Assembly: GCA_904502055.1 (NCBI GenBank)
Contig: CAJGDZ010000068.1
Location: forward strand, 1 to 8,743
DNA: 8,743 nt
Reading direction: 5' to 3'
Origin: an uncultured Clostridia bacterium
GTDB taxonomy: Bacteria; Bacillota; Clostridia; Oscillospirales; CAG-272
In this document: positions 1 to 7,083 of the stretch, in pieces
Layout of the letters: the number at the start of each line of letters is the position of its first letter
Numbering within the stretch: the first letter of the stretch is position 1
Notes under the pieces: generated by a model
The model's input: only the letters and a program-made list of their open reading frames with translations
Told to the model about the DNA's origin: nothing
Database searches by the model: none
Made by a program: the position numbers and the translations under genes

Positions 1-846
1 CATCTTGACCGTGAACTCCCACTGCTTTTCCTTTTCCTCGGGGGTGAATTTAATGCGACGGGTCTCACCAAGGAACTCAACCTCCTCGGGGTTGTTATCG
101 GGACCTTCCTTGCAATGCTCCTTCGTCCAAGCAAGAGCCTTCTGATACTCCTCCTCGTTGTAGATACCCTCTTCCATACGACGAAGGATCTCAACCTCGT
201 CAACAGACTCGACGCGCATTCCCAAATACTTTTCAATGAAATCCTGATCGATGATCGAGCCGGCAATACCCATGCACTGCGAGCCGATCTGCAAATAAGA
301 CTTGCCGCGCATCGTGGCAACGGCAACAGCGGCACGCCCGAAGCGGAGCAGCTTTTCCTTTACATCCTCGGGGATCTCGGTCACCTGGTCTCTGTCCTGC
401 ACCTCGTGGCCGTAAATGCCAAAGGCAGGAAGGCCCTTCTGTGCGTGACCGGCAAGAACGGCGGCAAGATAAACCGCACCGGGTCTCTCGGTTCCGTTAA
501 AGCCCCAAACGCCCTTAATGGTATGCGGATCCATATCCATGGTCTCCGAGCCGTAGCACCAGCAGGGGGTTACGGAAAGCGTGATGGATACGCCTTCCTT
601 CTTGAACTTGTCAGCACAAGCGGCGGTCTCAGGTACACGGCCAATGGTGGTATCAGCCATGACCACCTTTACCGGCTCACCGTTCGAGTAAAAAAGATTT
701 TCCTCAAACAGCTTCTTCGCCGCCTCAGCCATTGCCCACACCTGGGGCTCAAGGCTCTCTCTGAGCTGTCTCGGGCCACGACGGCCGTCAACGATGGGAC
801 GGATACCGATTACGGGATAATCGCCAATCAACTTGTTGTTTGCCAT
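1..846 (-). CDS. fucI: L-fucose isomerase, N-terminal part (runs off left edge)
   Basis: FucI converts L-fucose to L-fuculose (also D-arabinose to D-ribulose), the first cytoplasmic step of fucose catabolism. Reading the minus strand from the ATG at 846-844 gives 282 residues with no stop before the window edge, about half of the usual ~590. Recognisable FucI motifs are GIRPIVDGRRG (residues 14-24), RESLE (29-33), TPCWCYGSETMDMDP (93-107), WGFNGTERPGAVYLAA (114-129), GIYGHEVQD (143-151) and CMGIAGSIIDQDF (191-203). These match the N-terminal substrate-binding domain and the start of the second domain. The metal-binding catalytic Glu, Asp and His of the family lie in the missing C-terminal half, so activity cannot be judged. 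The start is supported by AAGGAG (859-854) seven bases upstream. The gene diverges from an AraC-family regulator, its probable controller. Confidence 0.95.
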   Translation of the reverse strand, partial: MANNKLIGDYPVIGIRPIVDGRRGPRQLRESLEPQVWAMAEAAKKLFEENLFYSNGEPVKVVMADTTIGRVPETAACADKFKKEGVSITLSVTPCWCYGSETMDMDPHTIKGVWGFNGTERPGAVYLAAVLAGHAQKGLPAFGIYGHEVQDRDQVTEIPEDVKEKLLRFGRAAVAVATMRGKSYLQIGSQCMGIAGSIIDQDFIEKYLGMRVESVDEVEILRRMEEGIYNEEEYQKALAWTKEHCKEGPDNNPEEVEFLGETRRIKFTPEEKEKQWEFTVKM

Positions 847-871
847 ATTTTTTCTCCTTTTCTGAATCGTC

Positions 872-900
872 TTGACAAAACACAAAAACCGTGTTAGAAT
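872..900 (+). promoter_or_regulatory. Promoter of the AraC regulator / esterase operon
   Basis: TTGACA (872-877), a 17-bp spacer and TAGAAT (895-900) form a near-consensus vegetative promoter reading toward the regulator gene at 1013. The predicted start near 907 gives a leader of roughly 105 nt. The promoter lies inside the transcribed leader of fucI, so the two divergent units overlap. The spacer holds a small inverted repeat, AACAC (879-883) and GTGTT (891-895), of unknown meaning. Confidence 0.75.
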
Positions 901-934
901 TTACTTGTCCCATTTTATGTGTTTTATTAAAATA

Positions 935-963
935 ATAATATCACCTTTTGGGGCACATTTACA
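935..963 (-). promoter_or_regulatory. Candidate fucI promoter with poor -35
   Basis: On the minus strand, TATTAT (940-935) is a good -10 element. Seventeen bases upstream lies only TGTAAA (963-958), a poor -35. The predicted start near 928 gives a leader of about 80 nt. A weak -35 covered by an AraC-type repeat is what an activator-dependent promoter should look like. A second TATTAT at 937-932 is an alternative -10. This is an inference from sequence only. Confidence 0.5.
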
Positions 964-993
964 TGGATTTTTGTAACATTTTTATGGATTTTT
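955..993. promoter_or_regulatory. Candidate AraC-family operator: 18-bp direct repeat, 21-bp period
   Basis: ACATTTACATGGATTTTT (955-972) is followed by ACATTTTTATGGATTTTT (976-993), matching at 16 of 18 positions with starts 21 bp apart. Two same-orientation half-sites on the same helix face, two turns apart, is the arrangement bound by AraC-family proteins (as at araI1-araI2). The left copy overlaps the probable fucI -35 (963-958), a class II activator position. The pair also lies in the leader of the regulator gene, so binding could block that transcript. That the neighbouring regulator binds here is inferred. Confidence 0.65.
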
Positions 994-1012
994 TGACAAA
1001 GAGGAGCGTTTT

Positions 1013-1822
1013 ATGAAAGTTGCACAACAGCCTCTCTTCCCGATCAACGCCGGCAAAGCTGCCATTTCGATTGCGGCAGGCGGCATCGCCGTCACAGATG
1101 AAACATGGCGTCGAACACCCATTTCCGACCCGTTTTCCCGCCTGTATTACGTGACGGGCGGTAGCGGTGTGATTTACACCGAAAAAGAAACCGTCAAGCT
1201 GGAGCCGGGATACGTATATCTTGCACCTTGCGGAACAAGGCTTGGCTTTTATGGAACCAACTCCGTGGAGAAGCTGTATTTTCACATTGGCATGATCCTT
1301 CCCAACGGATATGACTTTTTGGACGGCTTTGATCGCCTGGCACGGTTGCCTTTCCCAATCGAGGACATCAAGAAAATGGAGAAATGGTATCTCAGTGACG
1401 ATTTTACCGACCACCTGATGCTCAAGGGAGAGATCGATCGCACGGTGCTTGCCTTTGTTGCCGCCGAGAGCTATACCCCCATACACCGCCTGAAATACTC
1501 GCCGGCCGTGACAAGCGCCATTCATTACATCCGAAAAAATCTTGCCGCCTCACTCACCGTCAAGGATGTGGCCGATCATGTGCTTTGCTCGCGCGGCCGA
1601 CTTTCCGGTTATTTTAAGAACGAGCTTGGGCAGTCCACAGCCCGTTACATCGAAAATCTTTTGATGATACGCGCACAGACCATGTTGCTTTATACCGATT
1701 ATTCCATCGGTGAGATCAGCACACGCCTTGGCTTTTGCGATCAATTTTATTTCTCAAGGCGCTTTAAGCAATACTTTTCACTGTCCCCCAAGGAATATCG
1801 GAAGCGTAAGGAAGAACCGTAA
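1013..1822 (+). CDS. AraC-family transcriptional regulator
   Basis: This 269-residue protein has the standard AraC-family layout. An N-terminal sugar-sensing cupin-like half covers about residues 20-95, with YYVTGGSGVIYTEKE at 45-59 and LEPGYVYLAPCG at 63-74. The C-terminal DNA-binding domain has two helix-turn-helix motifs. The first is around 181-206 (LTVKDVADHV then RLSGYFKNELG). The second is around 230-264 and ends in the family signature: IGEISTRLGF, FYFSRRFKQYF, SPKEYRK. There is no signal peptide or membrane segment, so it is cytoplasmic. GAGGAG (1001-1006) lies six bases before the ATG. It is divergent from fucI, co-directional with the esterase gene 21 bp downstream, and has a matching direct repeat upstream. 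It therefore probably senses fucose or a related sugar or sugar phosphate and activates fucI. The actual ligand cannot be read from the sequence. Confidence 0.9.
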   Translation: MKVAQQPLFPINAGKAAISIAAGGIAVTDETWRRTPISDPFSRLYYVTGGSGVIYTEKETVKLEPGYVYLAPCGTRLGFYGTNSVEKLYFHIGMILPNGYDFLDGFDRLARLPFPIEDIKKMEKWYLSDDFTDHLMLKGEIDRTVLAFVAAESYTPIHRLKYSPAVTSAIHYIRKNLAASLTVKDVADHVLCSRGRLSGYFKNELGQSTARYIENLLMIRAQTMLLYTDYSIGEISTRLGFCDQFYFSRRFKQYFSLSPKEYRKRKEEP

Positions 1823-1843
1823 TTTTTTTAAGGAGAACTATAT

Positions 1844-2485
1844 ATGAAAACCATTCTTTTTCAAGGTGATTCCATTACCGATTGCGGCTGGGACAGAAAA
1901 AACCCCACCTCCCTCGGCAACGGATATGCTCTCTTTGTTTCCGCGGAGCTTGGACATGACGCTCCCGGTGCATACACCTTTTACAACCGCGGCATCAGCG
2001 GCAACCGCATCGTGGATGTCTATGCACGCATCAAAGCAGACATCATCAATCTGAAGCCTGATTACATGAGCCTTTTGATCGGTGTAAATGACGTGTGGCA
2101 CGAGATCGCACATCAAAACGGTGTGGATGCCGAAAAATTTGAAAAGATTTACACGATGCTTCTTGAAGAGGTGCTTGAGGCACTTCCCGATATCAAAATT
2201 ATGCTGCTTGCTCCCTTTGTAGCCAAGGGCTCTGCCACAGACGATACCGAGGAAAAGCCAAACCGTCTTGAGACCTTCCGCGTGGAGGTCGGCAAACGCG
2301 TCGAGGCGGTGGAGCGAATTGGAAAGAAATTCAATCTTCCGGTGATCCACCTCCAGGAAAAATTTGATGCCGGCATCGCCCAAAACGGCGATCCTGTGTA
2401 TTGGCTTCGCGACGGTGTCCATCCAACGCCCTACGGCCACGAGCTGATCGCACGCGAATGGATCAACACCTTCAAGAATCTTTAA
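1844..2485 (+). CDS. SGNH/GDSL hydrolase, probable intracellular carbohydrate acetylesterase
   Basis: The 213-residue protein carries all SGNH-hydrolase blocks. GDSITD (8-13) holds the nucleophile Ser10. GISGNR (50-55) holds an oxyanion glycine, and GVNDVW (80-85) holds Asn82. DGVHPT (190-195) holds Asp190 and His193. From memory, length and motif spacing (GDSITDCG near the N-terminus, NRGISGN, then IGVNDVW) resemble Axe2-type acetylxylan esterases that remove O-acetyl groups from short imported oligosaccharides. There is no signal peptide, because the catalytic block starts at residue 8, so it acts in the cytoplasm. AAGGAG (1830-1835) lies eight bases before the start. The gene follows the AraC regulator by 21 bp and is probably cotranscribed with it. 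That points to a role in using an acetylated sugar linked to fucose. The exact substrate is unknown; a lysophospholipase or other ester substrate is possible. Confidence 0.88.
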   Translation: MKTILFQGDSITDCGWDRKNPTSLGNGYALFVSAELGHDAPGAYTFYNRGISGNRIVDVYARIKADIINLKPDYMSLLIGVNDVWHEIAHQNGVDAEKFEKIYTMLLEEVLEALPDIKIMLLAPFVAKGSATDDTEEKPNRLETFRVEVGKRVEAVERIGKKFNLPVIHLQEKFDAGIAQNGDPVYWLRDGVHPTPYGHELIAREWINTFKNL

Positions 2486-2487
2486 TT

Positions 2488-2520
2488 AAAAAAGCCGTGC
2501 AGAGCTGCACGGCTTTTCTT
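2488..2520. terminator. Bidirectional intrinsic terminator between convergent genes
   Basis: AAAAGCCGTGCA (2490-2501) pairs perfectly with TGCACGGCTTTT (2506-2517) around a GAGC loop. On the plus strand the stem runs into TTTTCTT. On the minus strand the A-run at 2488-2493 becomes a T-run. It can therefore end both the regulator/esterase operon (stop at 2485) and ispE (stop codon at 2521-2519, overlapping the terminator edge). Confidence 0.92.
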
Positions 2521-3397
2521 ATACGTGAGGAATCGGGCGGCAGACTTTTGCCTGTGCGCCCTTTGATATCAGTGCTTGAACAGCCACCTCCGCCTCGACC
2601 TCCTTGCGGAAAAGCCCAAAAACCGAGGGACCACTACCGCTCATCATGGCAGCAAAAGCACCGTTTTCAAGCAACACCTTCTTGGCAATTTCTACCGACG
2701 GGCGAAGCGCCCCAATGACCTCCTCAAAAACATTGAAAAAGCCGCGCGATGCCGAAACGGCATCGTTTTGCTTCATACCGTCCAAAAGCGTTTGAAGATC
2801 CTCTGCCCGGATCCTTCGCGCCCGAAAGTTATCGTGTTTTTCATCCAAAAGCCGATAGGCCTCCGGTGTGGAGATCCCTTCGCCAAGCTTAGCACATACG
2901 ATCACACAATCCGGAAAACCGTGATCGCAGTCCGAAAGCTCCTCGCCAATGCCGCGCGCCAGCTTCGTGCCACCCAAAAGGCAAAACGGAACGTCCGCGC
3001 CTATGCTTTTACCAAGCTCTAAAAGCTCGCTTATGGAAAGACGATTATCATATAGCCGGTTCATTCCCCGAAGCACTGCGGCAGCATCCGCACTTCCGCC
3101 TGCCATTCCGGCAGCCACGGGAATGCTTTTTTCTATGCGGATATCTACTCCGCCTGATGCAGCAGCGGCCTTCAGATAGCTCTCGGCGGCGCGGTAGGCA
3201 ACGTTATCCCTTCCACTTGGAACGTTACACGAATCTGCTGAAATCGTTATCTCACCCGATACATTTTTCTGCATATATATGTTGTCACACCAATCCACAG
3301 TCTGCATAAGACTGACAATGCCGTGATATCCGTTCGGGCGCTTATTTTCAACATCCAGAAAAAGATTCAATTTTGCATAGGCTTTTTCCAAAATCAT
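2519..3397 (-). CDS. ispE: 4-diphosphocytidyl-2-C-methyl-D-erythritol kinase
   Basis: IspE phosphorylates CDP-methylerythritol with ATP, the fourth step of the MEP pathway to isopentenyl diphosphate, in the cytoplasm. The 292-residue product is close to the family length (about 280-300). It shows the GHMP-kinase signatures in order: AKLNLFLDV (8-16, substrate-binding Lys9), the ATP loop PVAAGMAGGSADAAA (93-107), GADVPFC (133-139, catalytic Asp135) and SGSGPSVFGLF (253-263). The frame stays open upstream to 3481. I chose the ATG at 3397-3395 because the family's N-terminus begins there and AAGGGGAG lies six bases upstream. The 28 extra residues from the longer start would be unlike the family and would cover the ribosome binding site and probable promoter. 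It appears monocistronic: divergent from the permease operon and convergent on the esterase gene. Confidence 0.96.
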   Translation of the reverse strand: MILEKAYAKLNLFLDVENKRPNGYHGIVSLMQTVDWCDNIYMQKNVSGEITISADSCNVPSGRDNVAYRAAESYLKAAAASGGVDIRIEKSIPVAAGMAGGSADAAAVLRGMNRLYDNRLSISELLELGKSIGADVPFCLLGGTKLARGIGEELSDCDHGFPDCVIVCAKLGEGISTPEAYRLLDEKHDNFRARRIRAEDLQTLLDGMKQNDAVSASRGFFNVFEEVIGALRPSVEIAKKVLLENGAFAAMMSGSGPSVFGLFRKEVEAEVAVQALISKGAQAKVCRPIPHV

Positions 3398-3420
3398 CAA
3401 AATCTCCCCTTTCCAATCAA

Positions 3421-3429
3421 ATTGTATCA
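3421..3429 (-). promoter_or_regulatory. Candidate ispE promoter (extended -10)
   Basis: On the minus strand, TGATACAAT (3429-3421) is an extended -10 element (TG-N-TACAAT). The -35 position shows only a weak TTCCTT-like sequence. The predicted start near 3414 gives a leader of about 17 nt that still includes the ribosome binding site. It lies back-to-back with the stronger plus-strand promoter at 3491-3519. Confidence 0.5.
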
Positions 3430-3490
3430 TACTCGTTCGAAAAAAGGAAGAGATTTCGGAAAAAAAGATAAATATTAACATTTCTAACTA

Positions 3491-3519
3491 TTGACGGAAA
3501 GCAAAAAAAGAGATATAAT
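3491..3519 (+). promoter_or_regulatory. Promoter of the permease-htpG-TSCPD operon
   Basis: TTGACG (3491-3496), a 17-bp A-rich spacer and TATAAT (3514-3519) make a strong housekeeping-type promoter. The start near 3526 leaves a leader of about 33 nt. No CIRCE inverted repeat (the HrcA operator) is visible between this promoter and the first gene, so the htpG operon does not look HrcA-controlled from here. Confidence 0.8.
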
Positions 3520-3558
3520 AATATTATTCACAAAGAAATTATCGAGGAAGGATAAGGA

Positions 3559-4911
3559 ATGTTTGATTTTAATGACAAGAAGAAAAAAATAATCACCATC
3601 TGCGCTTCGGTATACGCGGTTTTGGTGCTTCTTTTTGTGCTGATTGTAAACTTTGATAAGTTCAGTGCGTGGGGACAGTGGATCAACGATAAGTTTGACG
3701 TGTTCTCTCCGATCATCATCGGCGCGATCCTGGCCTATCTTTGCGCCCCGCTGGTGCGCCTATTCCGCAAGGTTATTTTAAAAAGAATGAAGAACAACCG
3801 GGCAAAGCGCGGGCTCTCTATTTTGTTTACTTACATTTGCGTGTTTGGTCTTGTGTTTGCCTTTGTTGCCTTGATCATTCCCCAGCTCTTAAGCAGTGCC
3901 GAGGAATTTCTCAAGAAGATGACGGACGGCACGTATCTGAACAATGCCATTGAATCGGTAAACAATATTTTGAACAAGCTCTTGTCCGCCAAGGGCGAGG
4001 AGCAGTTTGAGTTCATCGAAAAGCAAAAGATCATTGAATACATCCGCAAGTTCTTTGACAACTCCGGTGCGATCTTCCAGCAGCTTGGCAACTTTGTTCT
4101 GGCATATGCCTCCAACTTCGTTGTAAGTATTAAAAACATCTTCCTTGGATTCCTTATTTCTATATATTTCCTTATCTTCAAGGAAAGGATCTCCGCACAA
4201 ACCAAGAAGCTTATGCTCGCGATCTTCCCCAAGAAGCGCTATGAATCTCTTGCGTCCTGGGTCTCATATGCCGATAGCACGTTTGGCGGATTTGTCGTAG
4301 GCAAACTGATCGATGCCCTGTTTATGACGGTTGCCTGCTCGATCGTATTTGGCATTGCCGGCATTCCCTATACCATTCTGATTTCGGTTATCATCGGTAT
4401 TTCCAACATCATCCCCTTCTTTGGCCCCTTCATCGGTGCGATTCCCTCGGGCTTTATCGTTCTGATCGCATCGGACACCTCCAAGCTTCTTTTGTTTGTT
4501 GTTTTGCTGCTTCTCATTCAGCAATTTGATGCAAACGTTATGGAGCCCAAGATCGTTGGTGACAAGACGGGACTTACCTCGCTGGGCGTTATCGTAGCCG
4601 TCCTTATTATGAGCGGATACTTCGGAATTCTCGGCACCTTCTTCGGTGTACCGATCTACGCGATCCTTTGCTCGATCATCGGAAGTCTGGTAGACGGCGG
4701 CTTAAAAAAGAAGGAGCTTTCCACCGACCTTGCCGATTATTATCCGGAAAATTCTCTGGTAGACCCCCGAGAACAAAAGGAAAGAAAGAATCTCTTCAAA
4801 TGGCTGGGCTCTCTCTTCCTGTTCATTTGGAACAAAGCCAAAACGTGTTCAAATAAGCGTAAAGAAAAAAAGCTCAAAAAACAAGAAACCCAAGATCAAA
4901 ACCTTGACTGA
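3559..4911 (+). CDS. AI-2E family transporter (UPF0118-type membrane permease)
   Basis: This 450-residue polytopic inner-membrane protein belongs to the AI-2E/UPF0118 family. Members have been linked to autoinducer-2 export, Na+/H+ exchange or small-molecule efflux, so the substrate is open. Predicted hydrophobic segments lie at about 11-31, 49-66, 86-109, 178-206, 248-267, 272-283, 289-320 and 340-372. The long hydrophilic region at 110-177 between the third and fourth segments is typical. Family signatures are SNIIPFFGPFIGAIPSG (282-298) and NVMEPKIVGDKTGL (326-339). The C-terminus is a charged cytoplasmic tail rich in Lys and Glu (about 380-450). GAGGAAGGA (3544-3552) lies six bases before the ATG. 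The gene heads an operon and is followed by htpG after 30 bp. A weak AT-rich inverted repeat (4892-4898 with 4909-4915) spans its stop codon. Confidence 0.9.
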   Translation: MFDFNDKKKKIITICASVYAVLVLLFVLIVNFDKFSAWGQWINDKFDVFSPIIIGAILAYLCAPLVRLFRKVILKRMKNNRAKRGLSILFTYICVFGLVFAFVALIIPQLLSSAEEFLKKMTDGTYLNNAIESVNNILNKLLSAKGEEQFEFIEKQKIIEYIRKFFDNSGAIFQQLGNFVLAYASNFVVSIKNIFLGFLISIYFLIFKERISAQTKKLMLAIFPKKRYESLASWVSYADSTFGGFVVGKLIDALFMTVACSIVFGIAGIPYTILISVIIGISNIIPFFGPFIGAIPSGFIVLIASDTSKLLLFVVLLLLIQQFDANVMEPKIVGDKTGLTSLGVIVAVLIMSGYFGILGTFFGVPIYAILCSIIGSLVDGGLKKKELSTDLADYYPENSLVDPREQKERKNLFKWLGSLFLFIWNKAKTCSNKRKEKKLKKQETQDQNLD

Positions 4912-4941
4912 TCTTTTGTTTGAGTGGAGGTTTAACAAAAA

Positions 4942-6795
4942 ATGTCAGAAACTGTGAAAAAAGGAAGCATTTCCGTAGAAACACAAAATATATTTCCTGT
5001 CATCAAGCGCTGGCTTTATTCCGAGAAGGATATTTTCCTGCGCGAGATCGTCTCCAACGCCACCGACGCCATCACAAAAATGAAGCGTCTTATGTCGCTG
5101 GGACAGATCCCCTCAACGGATGAAGCCTACCGCATCGATGTCATTCTTGATAAGGATGAAAAAACCATCACGGTGAGCGACAACGGAATCGGTATGTCCG
5201 AGGAGGAGCTGACCAAATATATCTGCCAGATCGCACTTTCGGGTGCCGTAGACTTCATTCAGAAATATGAGGACAAGGGCGATTCCGCGGCCGGCGGCAT
5301 CATCGGTCATTTCGGTCTTGGCTTCTATTCTGCCTTTATGGTAAGCGAAAAGGTGGAGATCATCACCAAATCCTATACCGAAGCCCCCGCCGTGCATTGG
5401 AGCTGCTCGGATGCCGACGAATACGAGATCGAGCTTACAAGCCGTCCCGAGGGACGCGGCACTACCATTGTCATGCACATTGCGGCCGACGAGGAGGAGT
5501 ATCTGAACGCCTTTAAGCTGCAGGGTATTCTGAACAAATACTGCGCCTTTATGCCTATCGAGATCTTCTTCCGCGAGGTTGGCAAGGAGAAAAAGGAGGA
5601 AGAAGGTGCACAGAAAAAGCCGCTGAACGACACCACGCCGCTTTGGCAAAAGCCCGCGTCGGAATGCTCTCCCGAGGAATACAATGCCTTTTACAAAAAG
5701 GTGTTTGCCGATTACCGTGATCCCCTTTTCTACATTCACATCAACGCCGACTATCCACTCAATTTCAAGGGAATTCTCTATTTTCCCAACATTGCTAGCG
5801 AGTTTGAATCGTTGGAGGGACAGGTCAAGCTGTATTACAACCAGGTGTTTGTCGCTGACAACATCAAGGAGGTAATTCCCGAGTATATGCTGATGCTGAA
5901 GGGCGTTTTGGATTGCCCCGAGCTCCCCCTTAACGTGTCCCGAAGCTATCTGCAGACAAACTCCTACGTCACCAAGGTTTCCGCGCACATCGTAAAAAAG
6001 GTGGCCGATAAGCTCAATGCCCTTTGCAATACCGACCGCGAAAGCTATGAGAAGATCTGGGAAGGCATCAAGGTATTTGTGGAATACGCCTGCATCCGTG
6101 ACAAGAAGTTCTACGACCGCGTCAAGGATTCCCTGCTCCTCAAGCTTACGGATGATTCGCACGTCACTGTGAAGGATTATCTGGAGACCGCAAAAGAAAA
6201 GCACGAAAACACTGTTTATTATACCTCGGACAAGGCTCTTCAGGCGCGCTACATTTCTCTCTTTGAGGAGCAAGGCATTAAGGTGGCTTCCTTTGACAAG
6301 GCGGTGGAAACACAATTTTTATCCGCTCTTGAGCAGCATATGGAAAACGTCCGATTTATCCGTGTTGACGCAGATGTGGCTTCAGCACTCAAATCCGAGG
6401 AAACGACCGAGGAAAACGAGGAGCTTATCGCACTCTTCCGCAAGGCAAGCCAAAACGAGCAGCTGAAGGTAAAGACCGAGGCACTCAAATCCGCCAAGAC
6501 CCCCGCTATCCTCAACCTGGACGAAAATGCCAGACGCTTTGAGGATATGATGCGGATGTATAACAACGCCGATATGCCCACCTCCTTTGCTAAGGAAGGG
6601 GAAACGCTGATACTCAATACCACCTCGCCGCTCATCTCCAAGCTGATCTCCGACCTCAAGGCGCAAAACCATGCGCACGCCGAAAAGCTGGCTGCGCATA
6701 TCTACCGTCTGTCGGTAATCTCTCAGCGTCGTCTGACTGCCGAGGAGATACAGACCTTCCTTGACGAGACCTTTGCACTTCTGGAGGAAATCTGA
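4942..6795 (+). CDS. htpG: Molecular chaperone HtpG (bacterial Hsp90)
   Basis: HtpG is the cytoplasmic homodimeric Hsp90 ATPase that helps fold and remodel client proteins. The 617-residue length is normal for bacteria (about 620). The N-terminal GHKL ATPase domain covers about 1-215. It contains FLREIVSNATDA (32-43, with catalytic Glu35 and Mg-binding Asn39), DNGIGM (80-85) and the lid segment GHFGLGFYSAFMV (122-134). A short charged linker rich in Lys and Glu precedes the middle domain. That domain carries LPLNVSRSYLQ (328-338), where Arg334 is the ATP-contacting arginine. The dimerisation domain fills the C-terminus and ends without the eukaryotic MEEVD tail. GTGGAGG (4924-4930) lies 11 bases before the ATG. 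It is cotranscribed with the upstream permease and overlaps the next gene by one base. Confidence 0.97.
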   Translation: MSETVKKGSISVETQNIFPVIKRWLYSEKDIFLREIVSNATDAITKMKRLMSLGQIPSTDEAYRIDVILDKDEKTITVSDNGIGMSEEELTKYICQIALSGAVDFIQKYEDKGDSAAGGIIGHFGLGFYSAFMVSEKVEIITKSYTEAPAVHWSCSDADEYEIELTSRPEGRGTTIVMHIAADEEEYLNAFKLQGILNKYCAFMPIEIFFREVGKEKKEEEGAQKKPLNDTTPLWQKPASECSPEEYNAFYKKVFADYRDPLFYIHINADYPLNFKGILYFPNIASEFESLEGQVKLYYNQVFVADNIKEVIPEYMLMLKGVLDCPELPLNVSRSYLQTNSYVTKVSAHIVKKVADKLNALCNTDRESYEKIWEGIKVFVEYACIRDKKFYDRVKDSLLLKLTDDSHVTVKDYLETAKEKHENTVYYTSDKALQARYISLFEEQGIKVASFDKAVETQFLSALEQHMENVRFIRVDADVASALKSEETTEENEELIALFRKASQNEQLKVKTEALKSAKTPAILNLDENARRFEDMMRMYNNADMPTSFAKEGETLILNTTSPLISKLISDLKAQNHAHAEKLAAHIYRLSVISQRRLTAEEIQTFLDETFALLEEI

Positions 6796-7046
6796 TGAAA
6801 CACATTGAATATTCCCCCTCGGGTGTATGTTCTCGAAAAATCGAGATCGACGTGGAGGACGGCATCATCCAAAGTGTGACCTTTACGGGCGGTTGCTCCG
6901 GCAACACGCAAGGCGTTTCCCGTCTGCTTGTGGGAATGCGCGTAGAGGACGCCATCGAGCGTCTGGACGGAATTCGATGCGGCTTCCGCCCCACGTCCTG
7001 TCCCGATCAGCTGGCAAAGGCTCTCAAAAAGAGTCTTGCTGACTGA
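6795..7046 (+). CDS. Small TSCPD domain-containing protein
   Basis: This 83-residue protein has the motif that names its family: TSCPD at residues 67-71. Four cysteines (12, 34, 62, 69) sit in conserved-looking contexts: SGVCS, GGCSGN, IRCGF and TSCPD. The GGCSGN segment and four-cysteine pattern suggest metal or Fe-S binding, or a redox role, but no function is established. A similar domain occurs at the C-terminus of some ribonucleotide reductases, which fits nucleic-acid or metal chemistry only loosely. The ATG overlaps the htpG TGA stop by one base (TGATG at 6793-6797), and GGAGG (6783-6787) lies inside the htpG end, so translation is probably coupled. There is no signal peptide or membrane segment. 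No strong terminator follows it. Confidence 0.87.
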   Translation: MKHIEYSPSGVCSRKIEIDVEDGIIQSVTFTGGCSGNTQGVSRLLVGMRVEDAIERLDGIRCGFRPTSCPDQLAKALKKSLAD

Positions 7047-7083
7047 ATTTTTACCATTTTATTTATAATTTGCAAGAAAATTG

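Noticed and set aside
879..895. AACAC/GTGTT inverted repeat in the regulator promoter spacer as a repressor or catabolite (cre) site
   Set aside because: It has only five base pairs and does not match the cre consensus. It is too little to assign a site.
115..897. Open frame of 260 codons on the plus strand opposite fucI
   Set aside because: The minus strand encodes an unmistakable FucI N-terminus over the same bases. The plus frame has no recognisable domain.
3398..3481. 28-residue N-terminal extension of ispE
   Set aside because: It would contain the ribosome binding site and the probable -10 element. The conserved IspE N-terminus begins at the ATG at 3397.
3517..3528. Perfect 12-bp palindrome AATAATATTATT at the operon start site as an operator
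   Set aside because: It is entirely A/T and overlaps the -10 element. Palindromes of this composition arise easily by chance in AT-rich promoters.
4892..4917. Inverted repeat AAGATCA/TGATCTT followed by TT across the permease stop codon, as a terminator
   Set aside because: The stem is only 7 bp and AT-rich with a 10-nt loop, and the T-tract is short. htpG follows closely without its own visible promoter, so full termination here is unlikely.
5113..6315. Open frame of 400 codons on the minus strand, antisense to htpG
   Set aside because: It lies wholly inside a clear htpG gene. Its translation resembles no family I recognise, and third-codon-position bias on the opposite strand of a real gene readily leaves such frames open.
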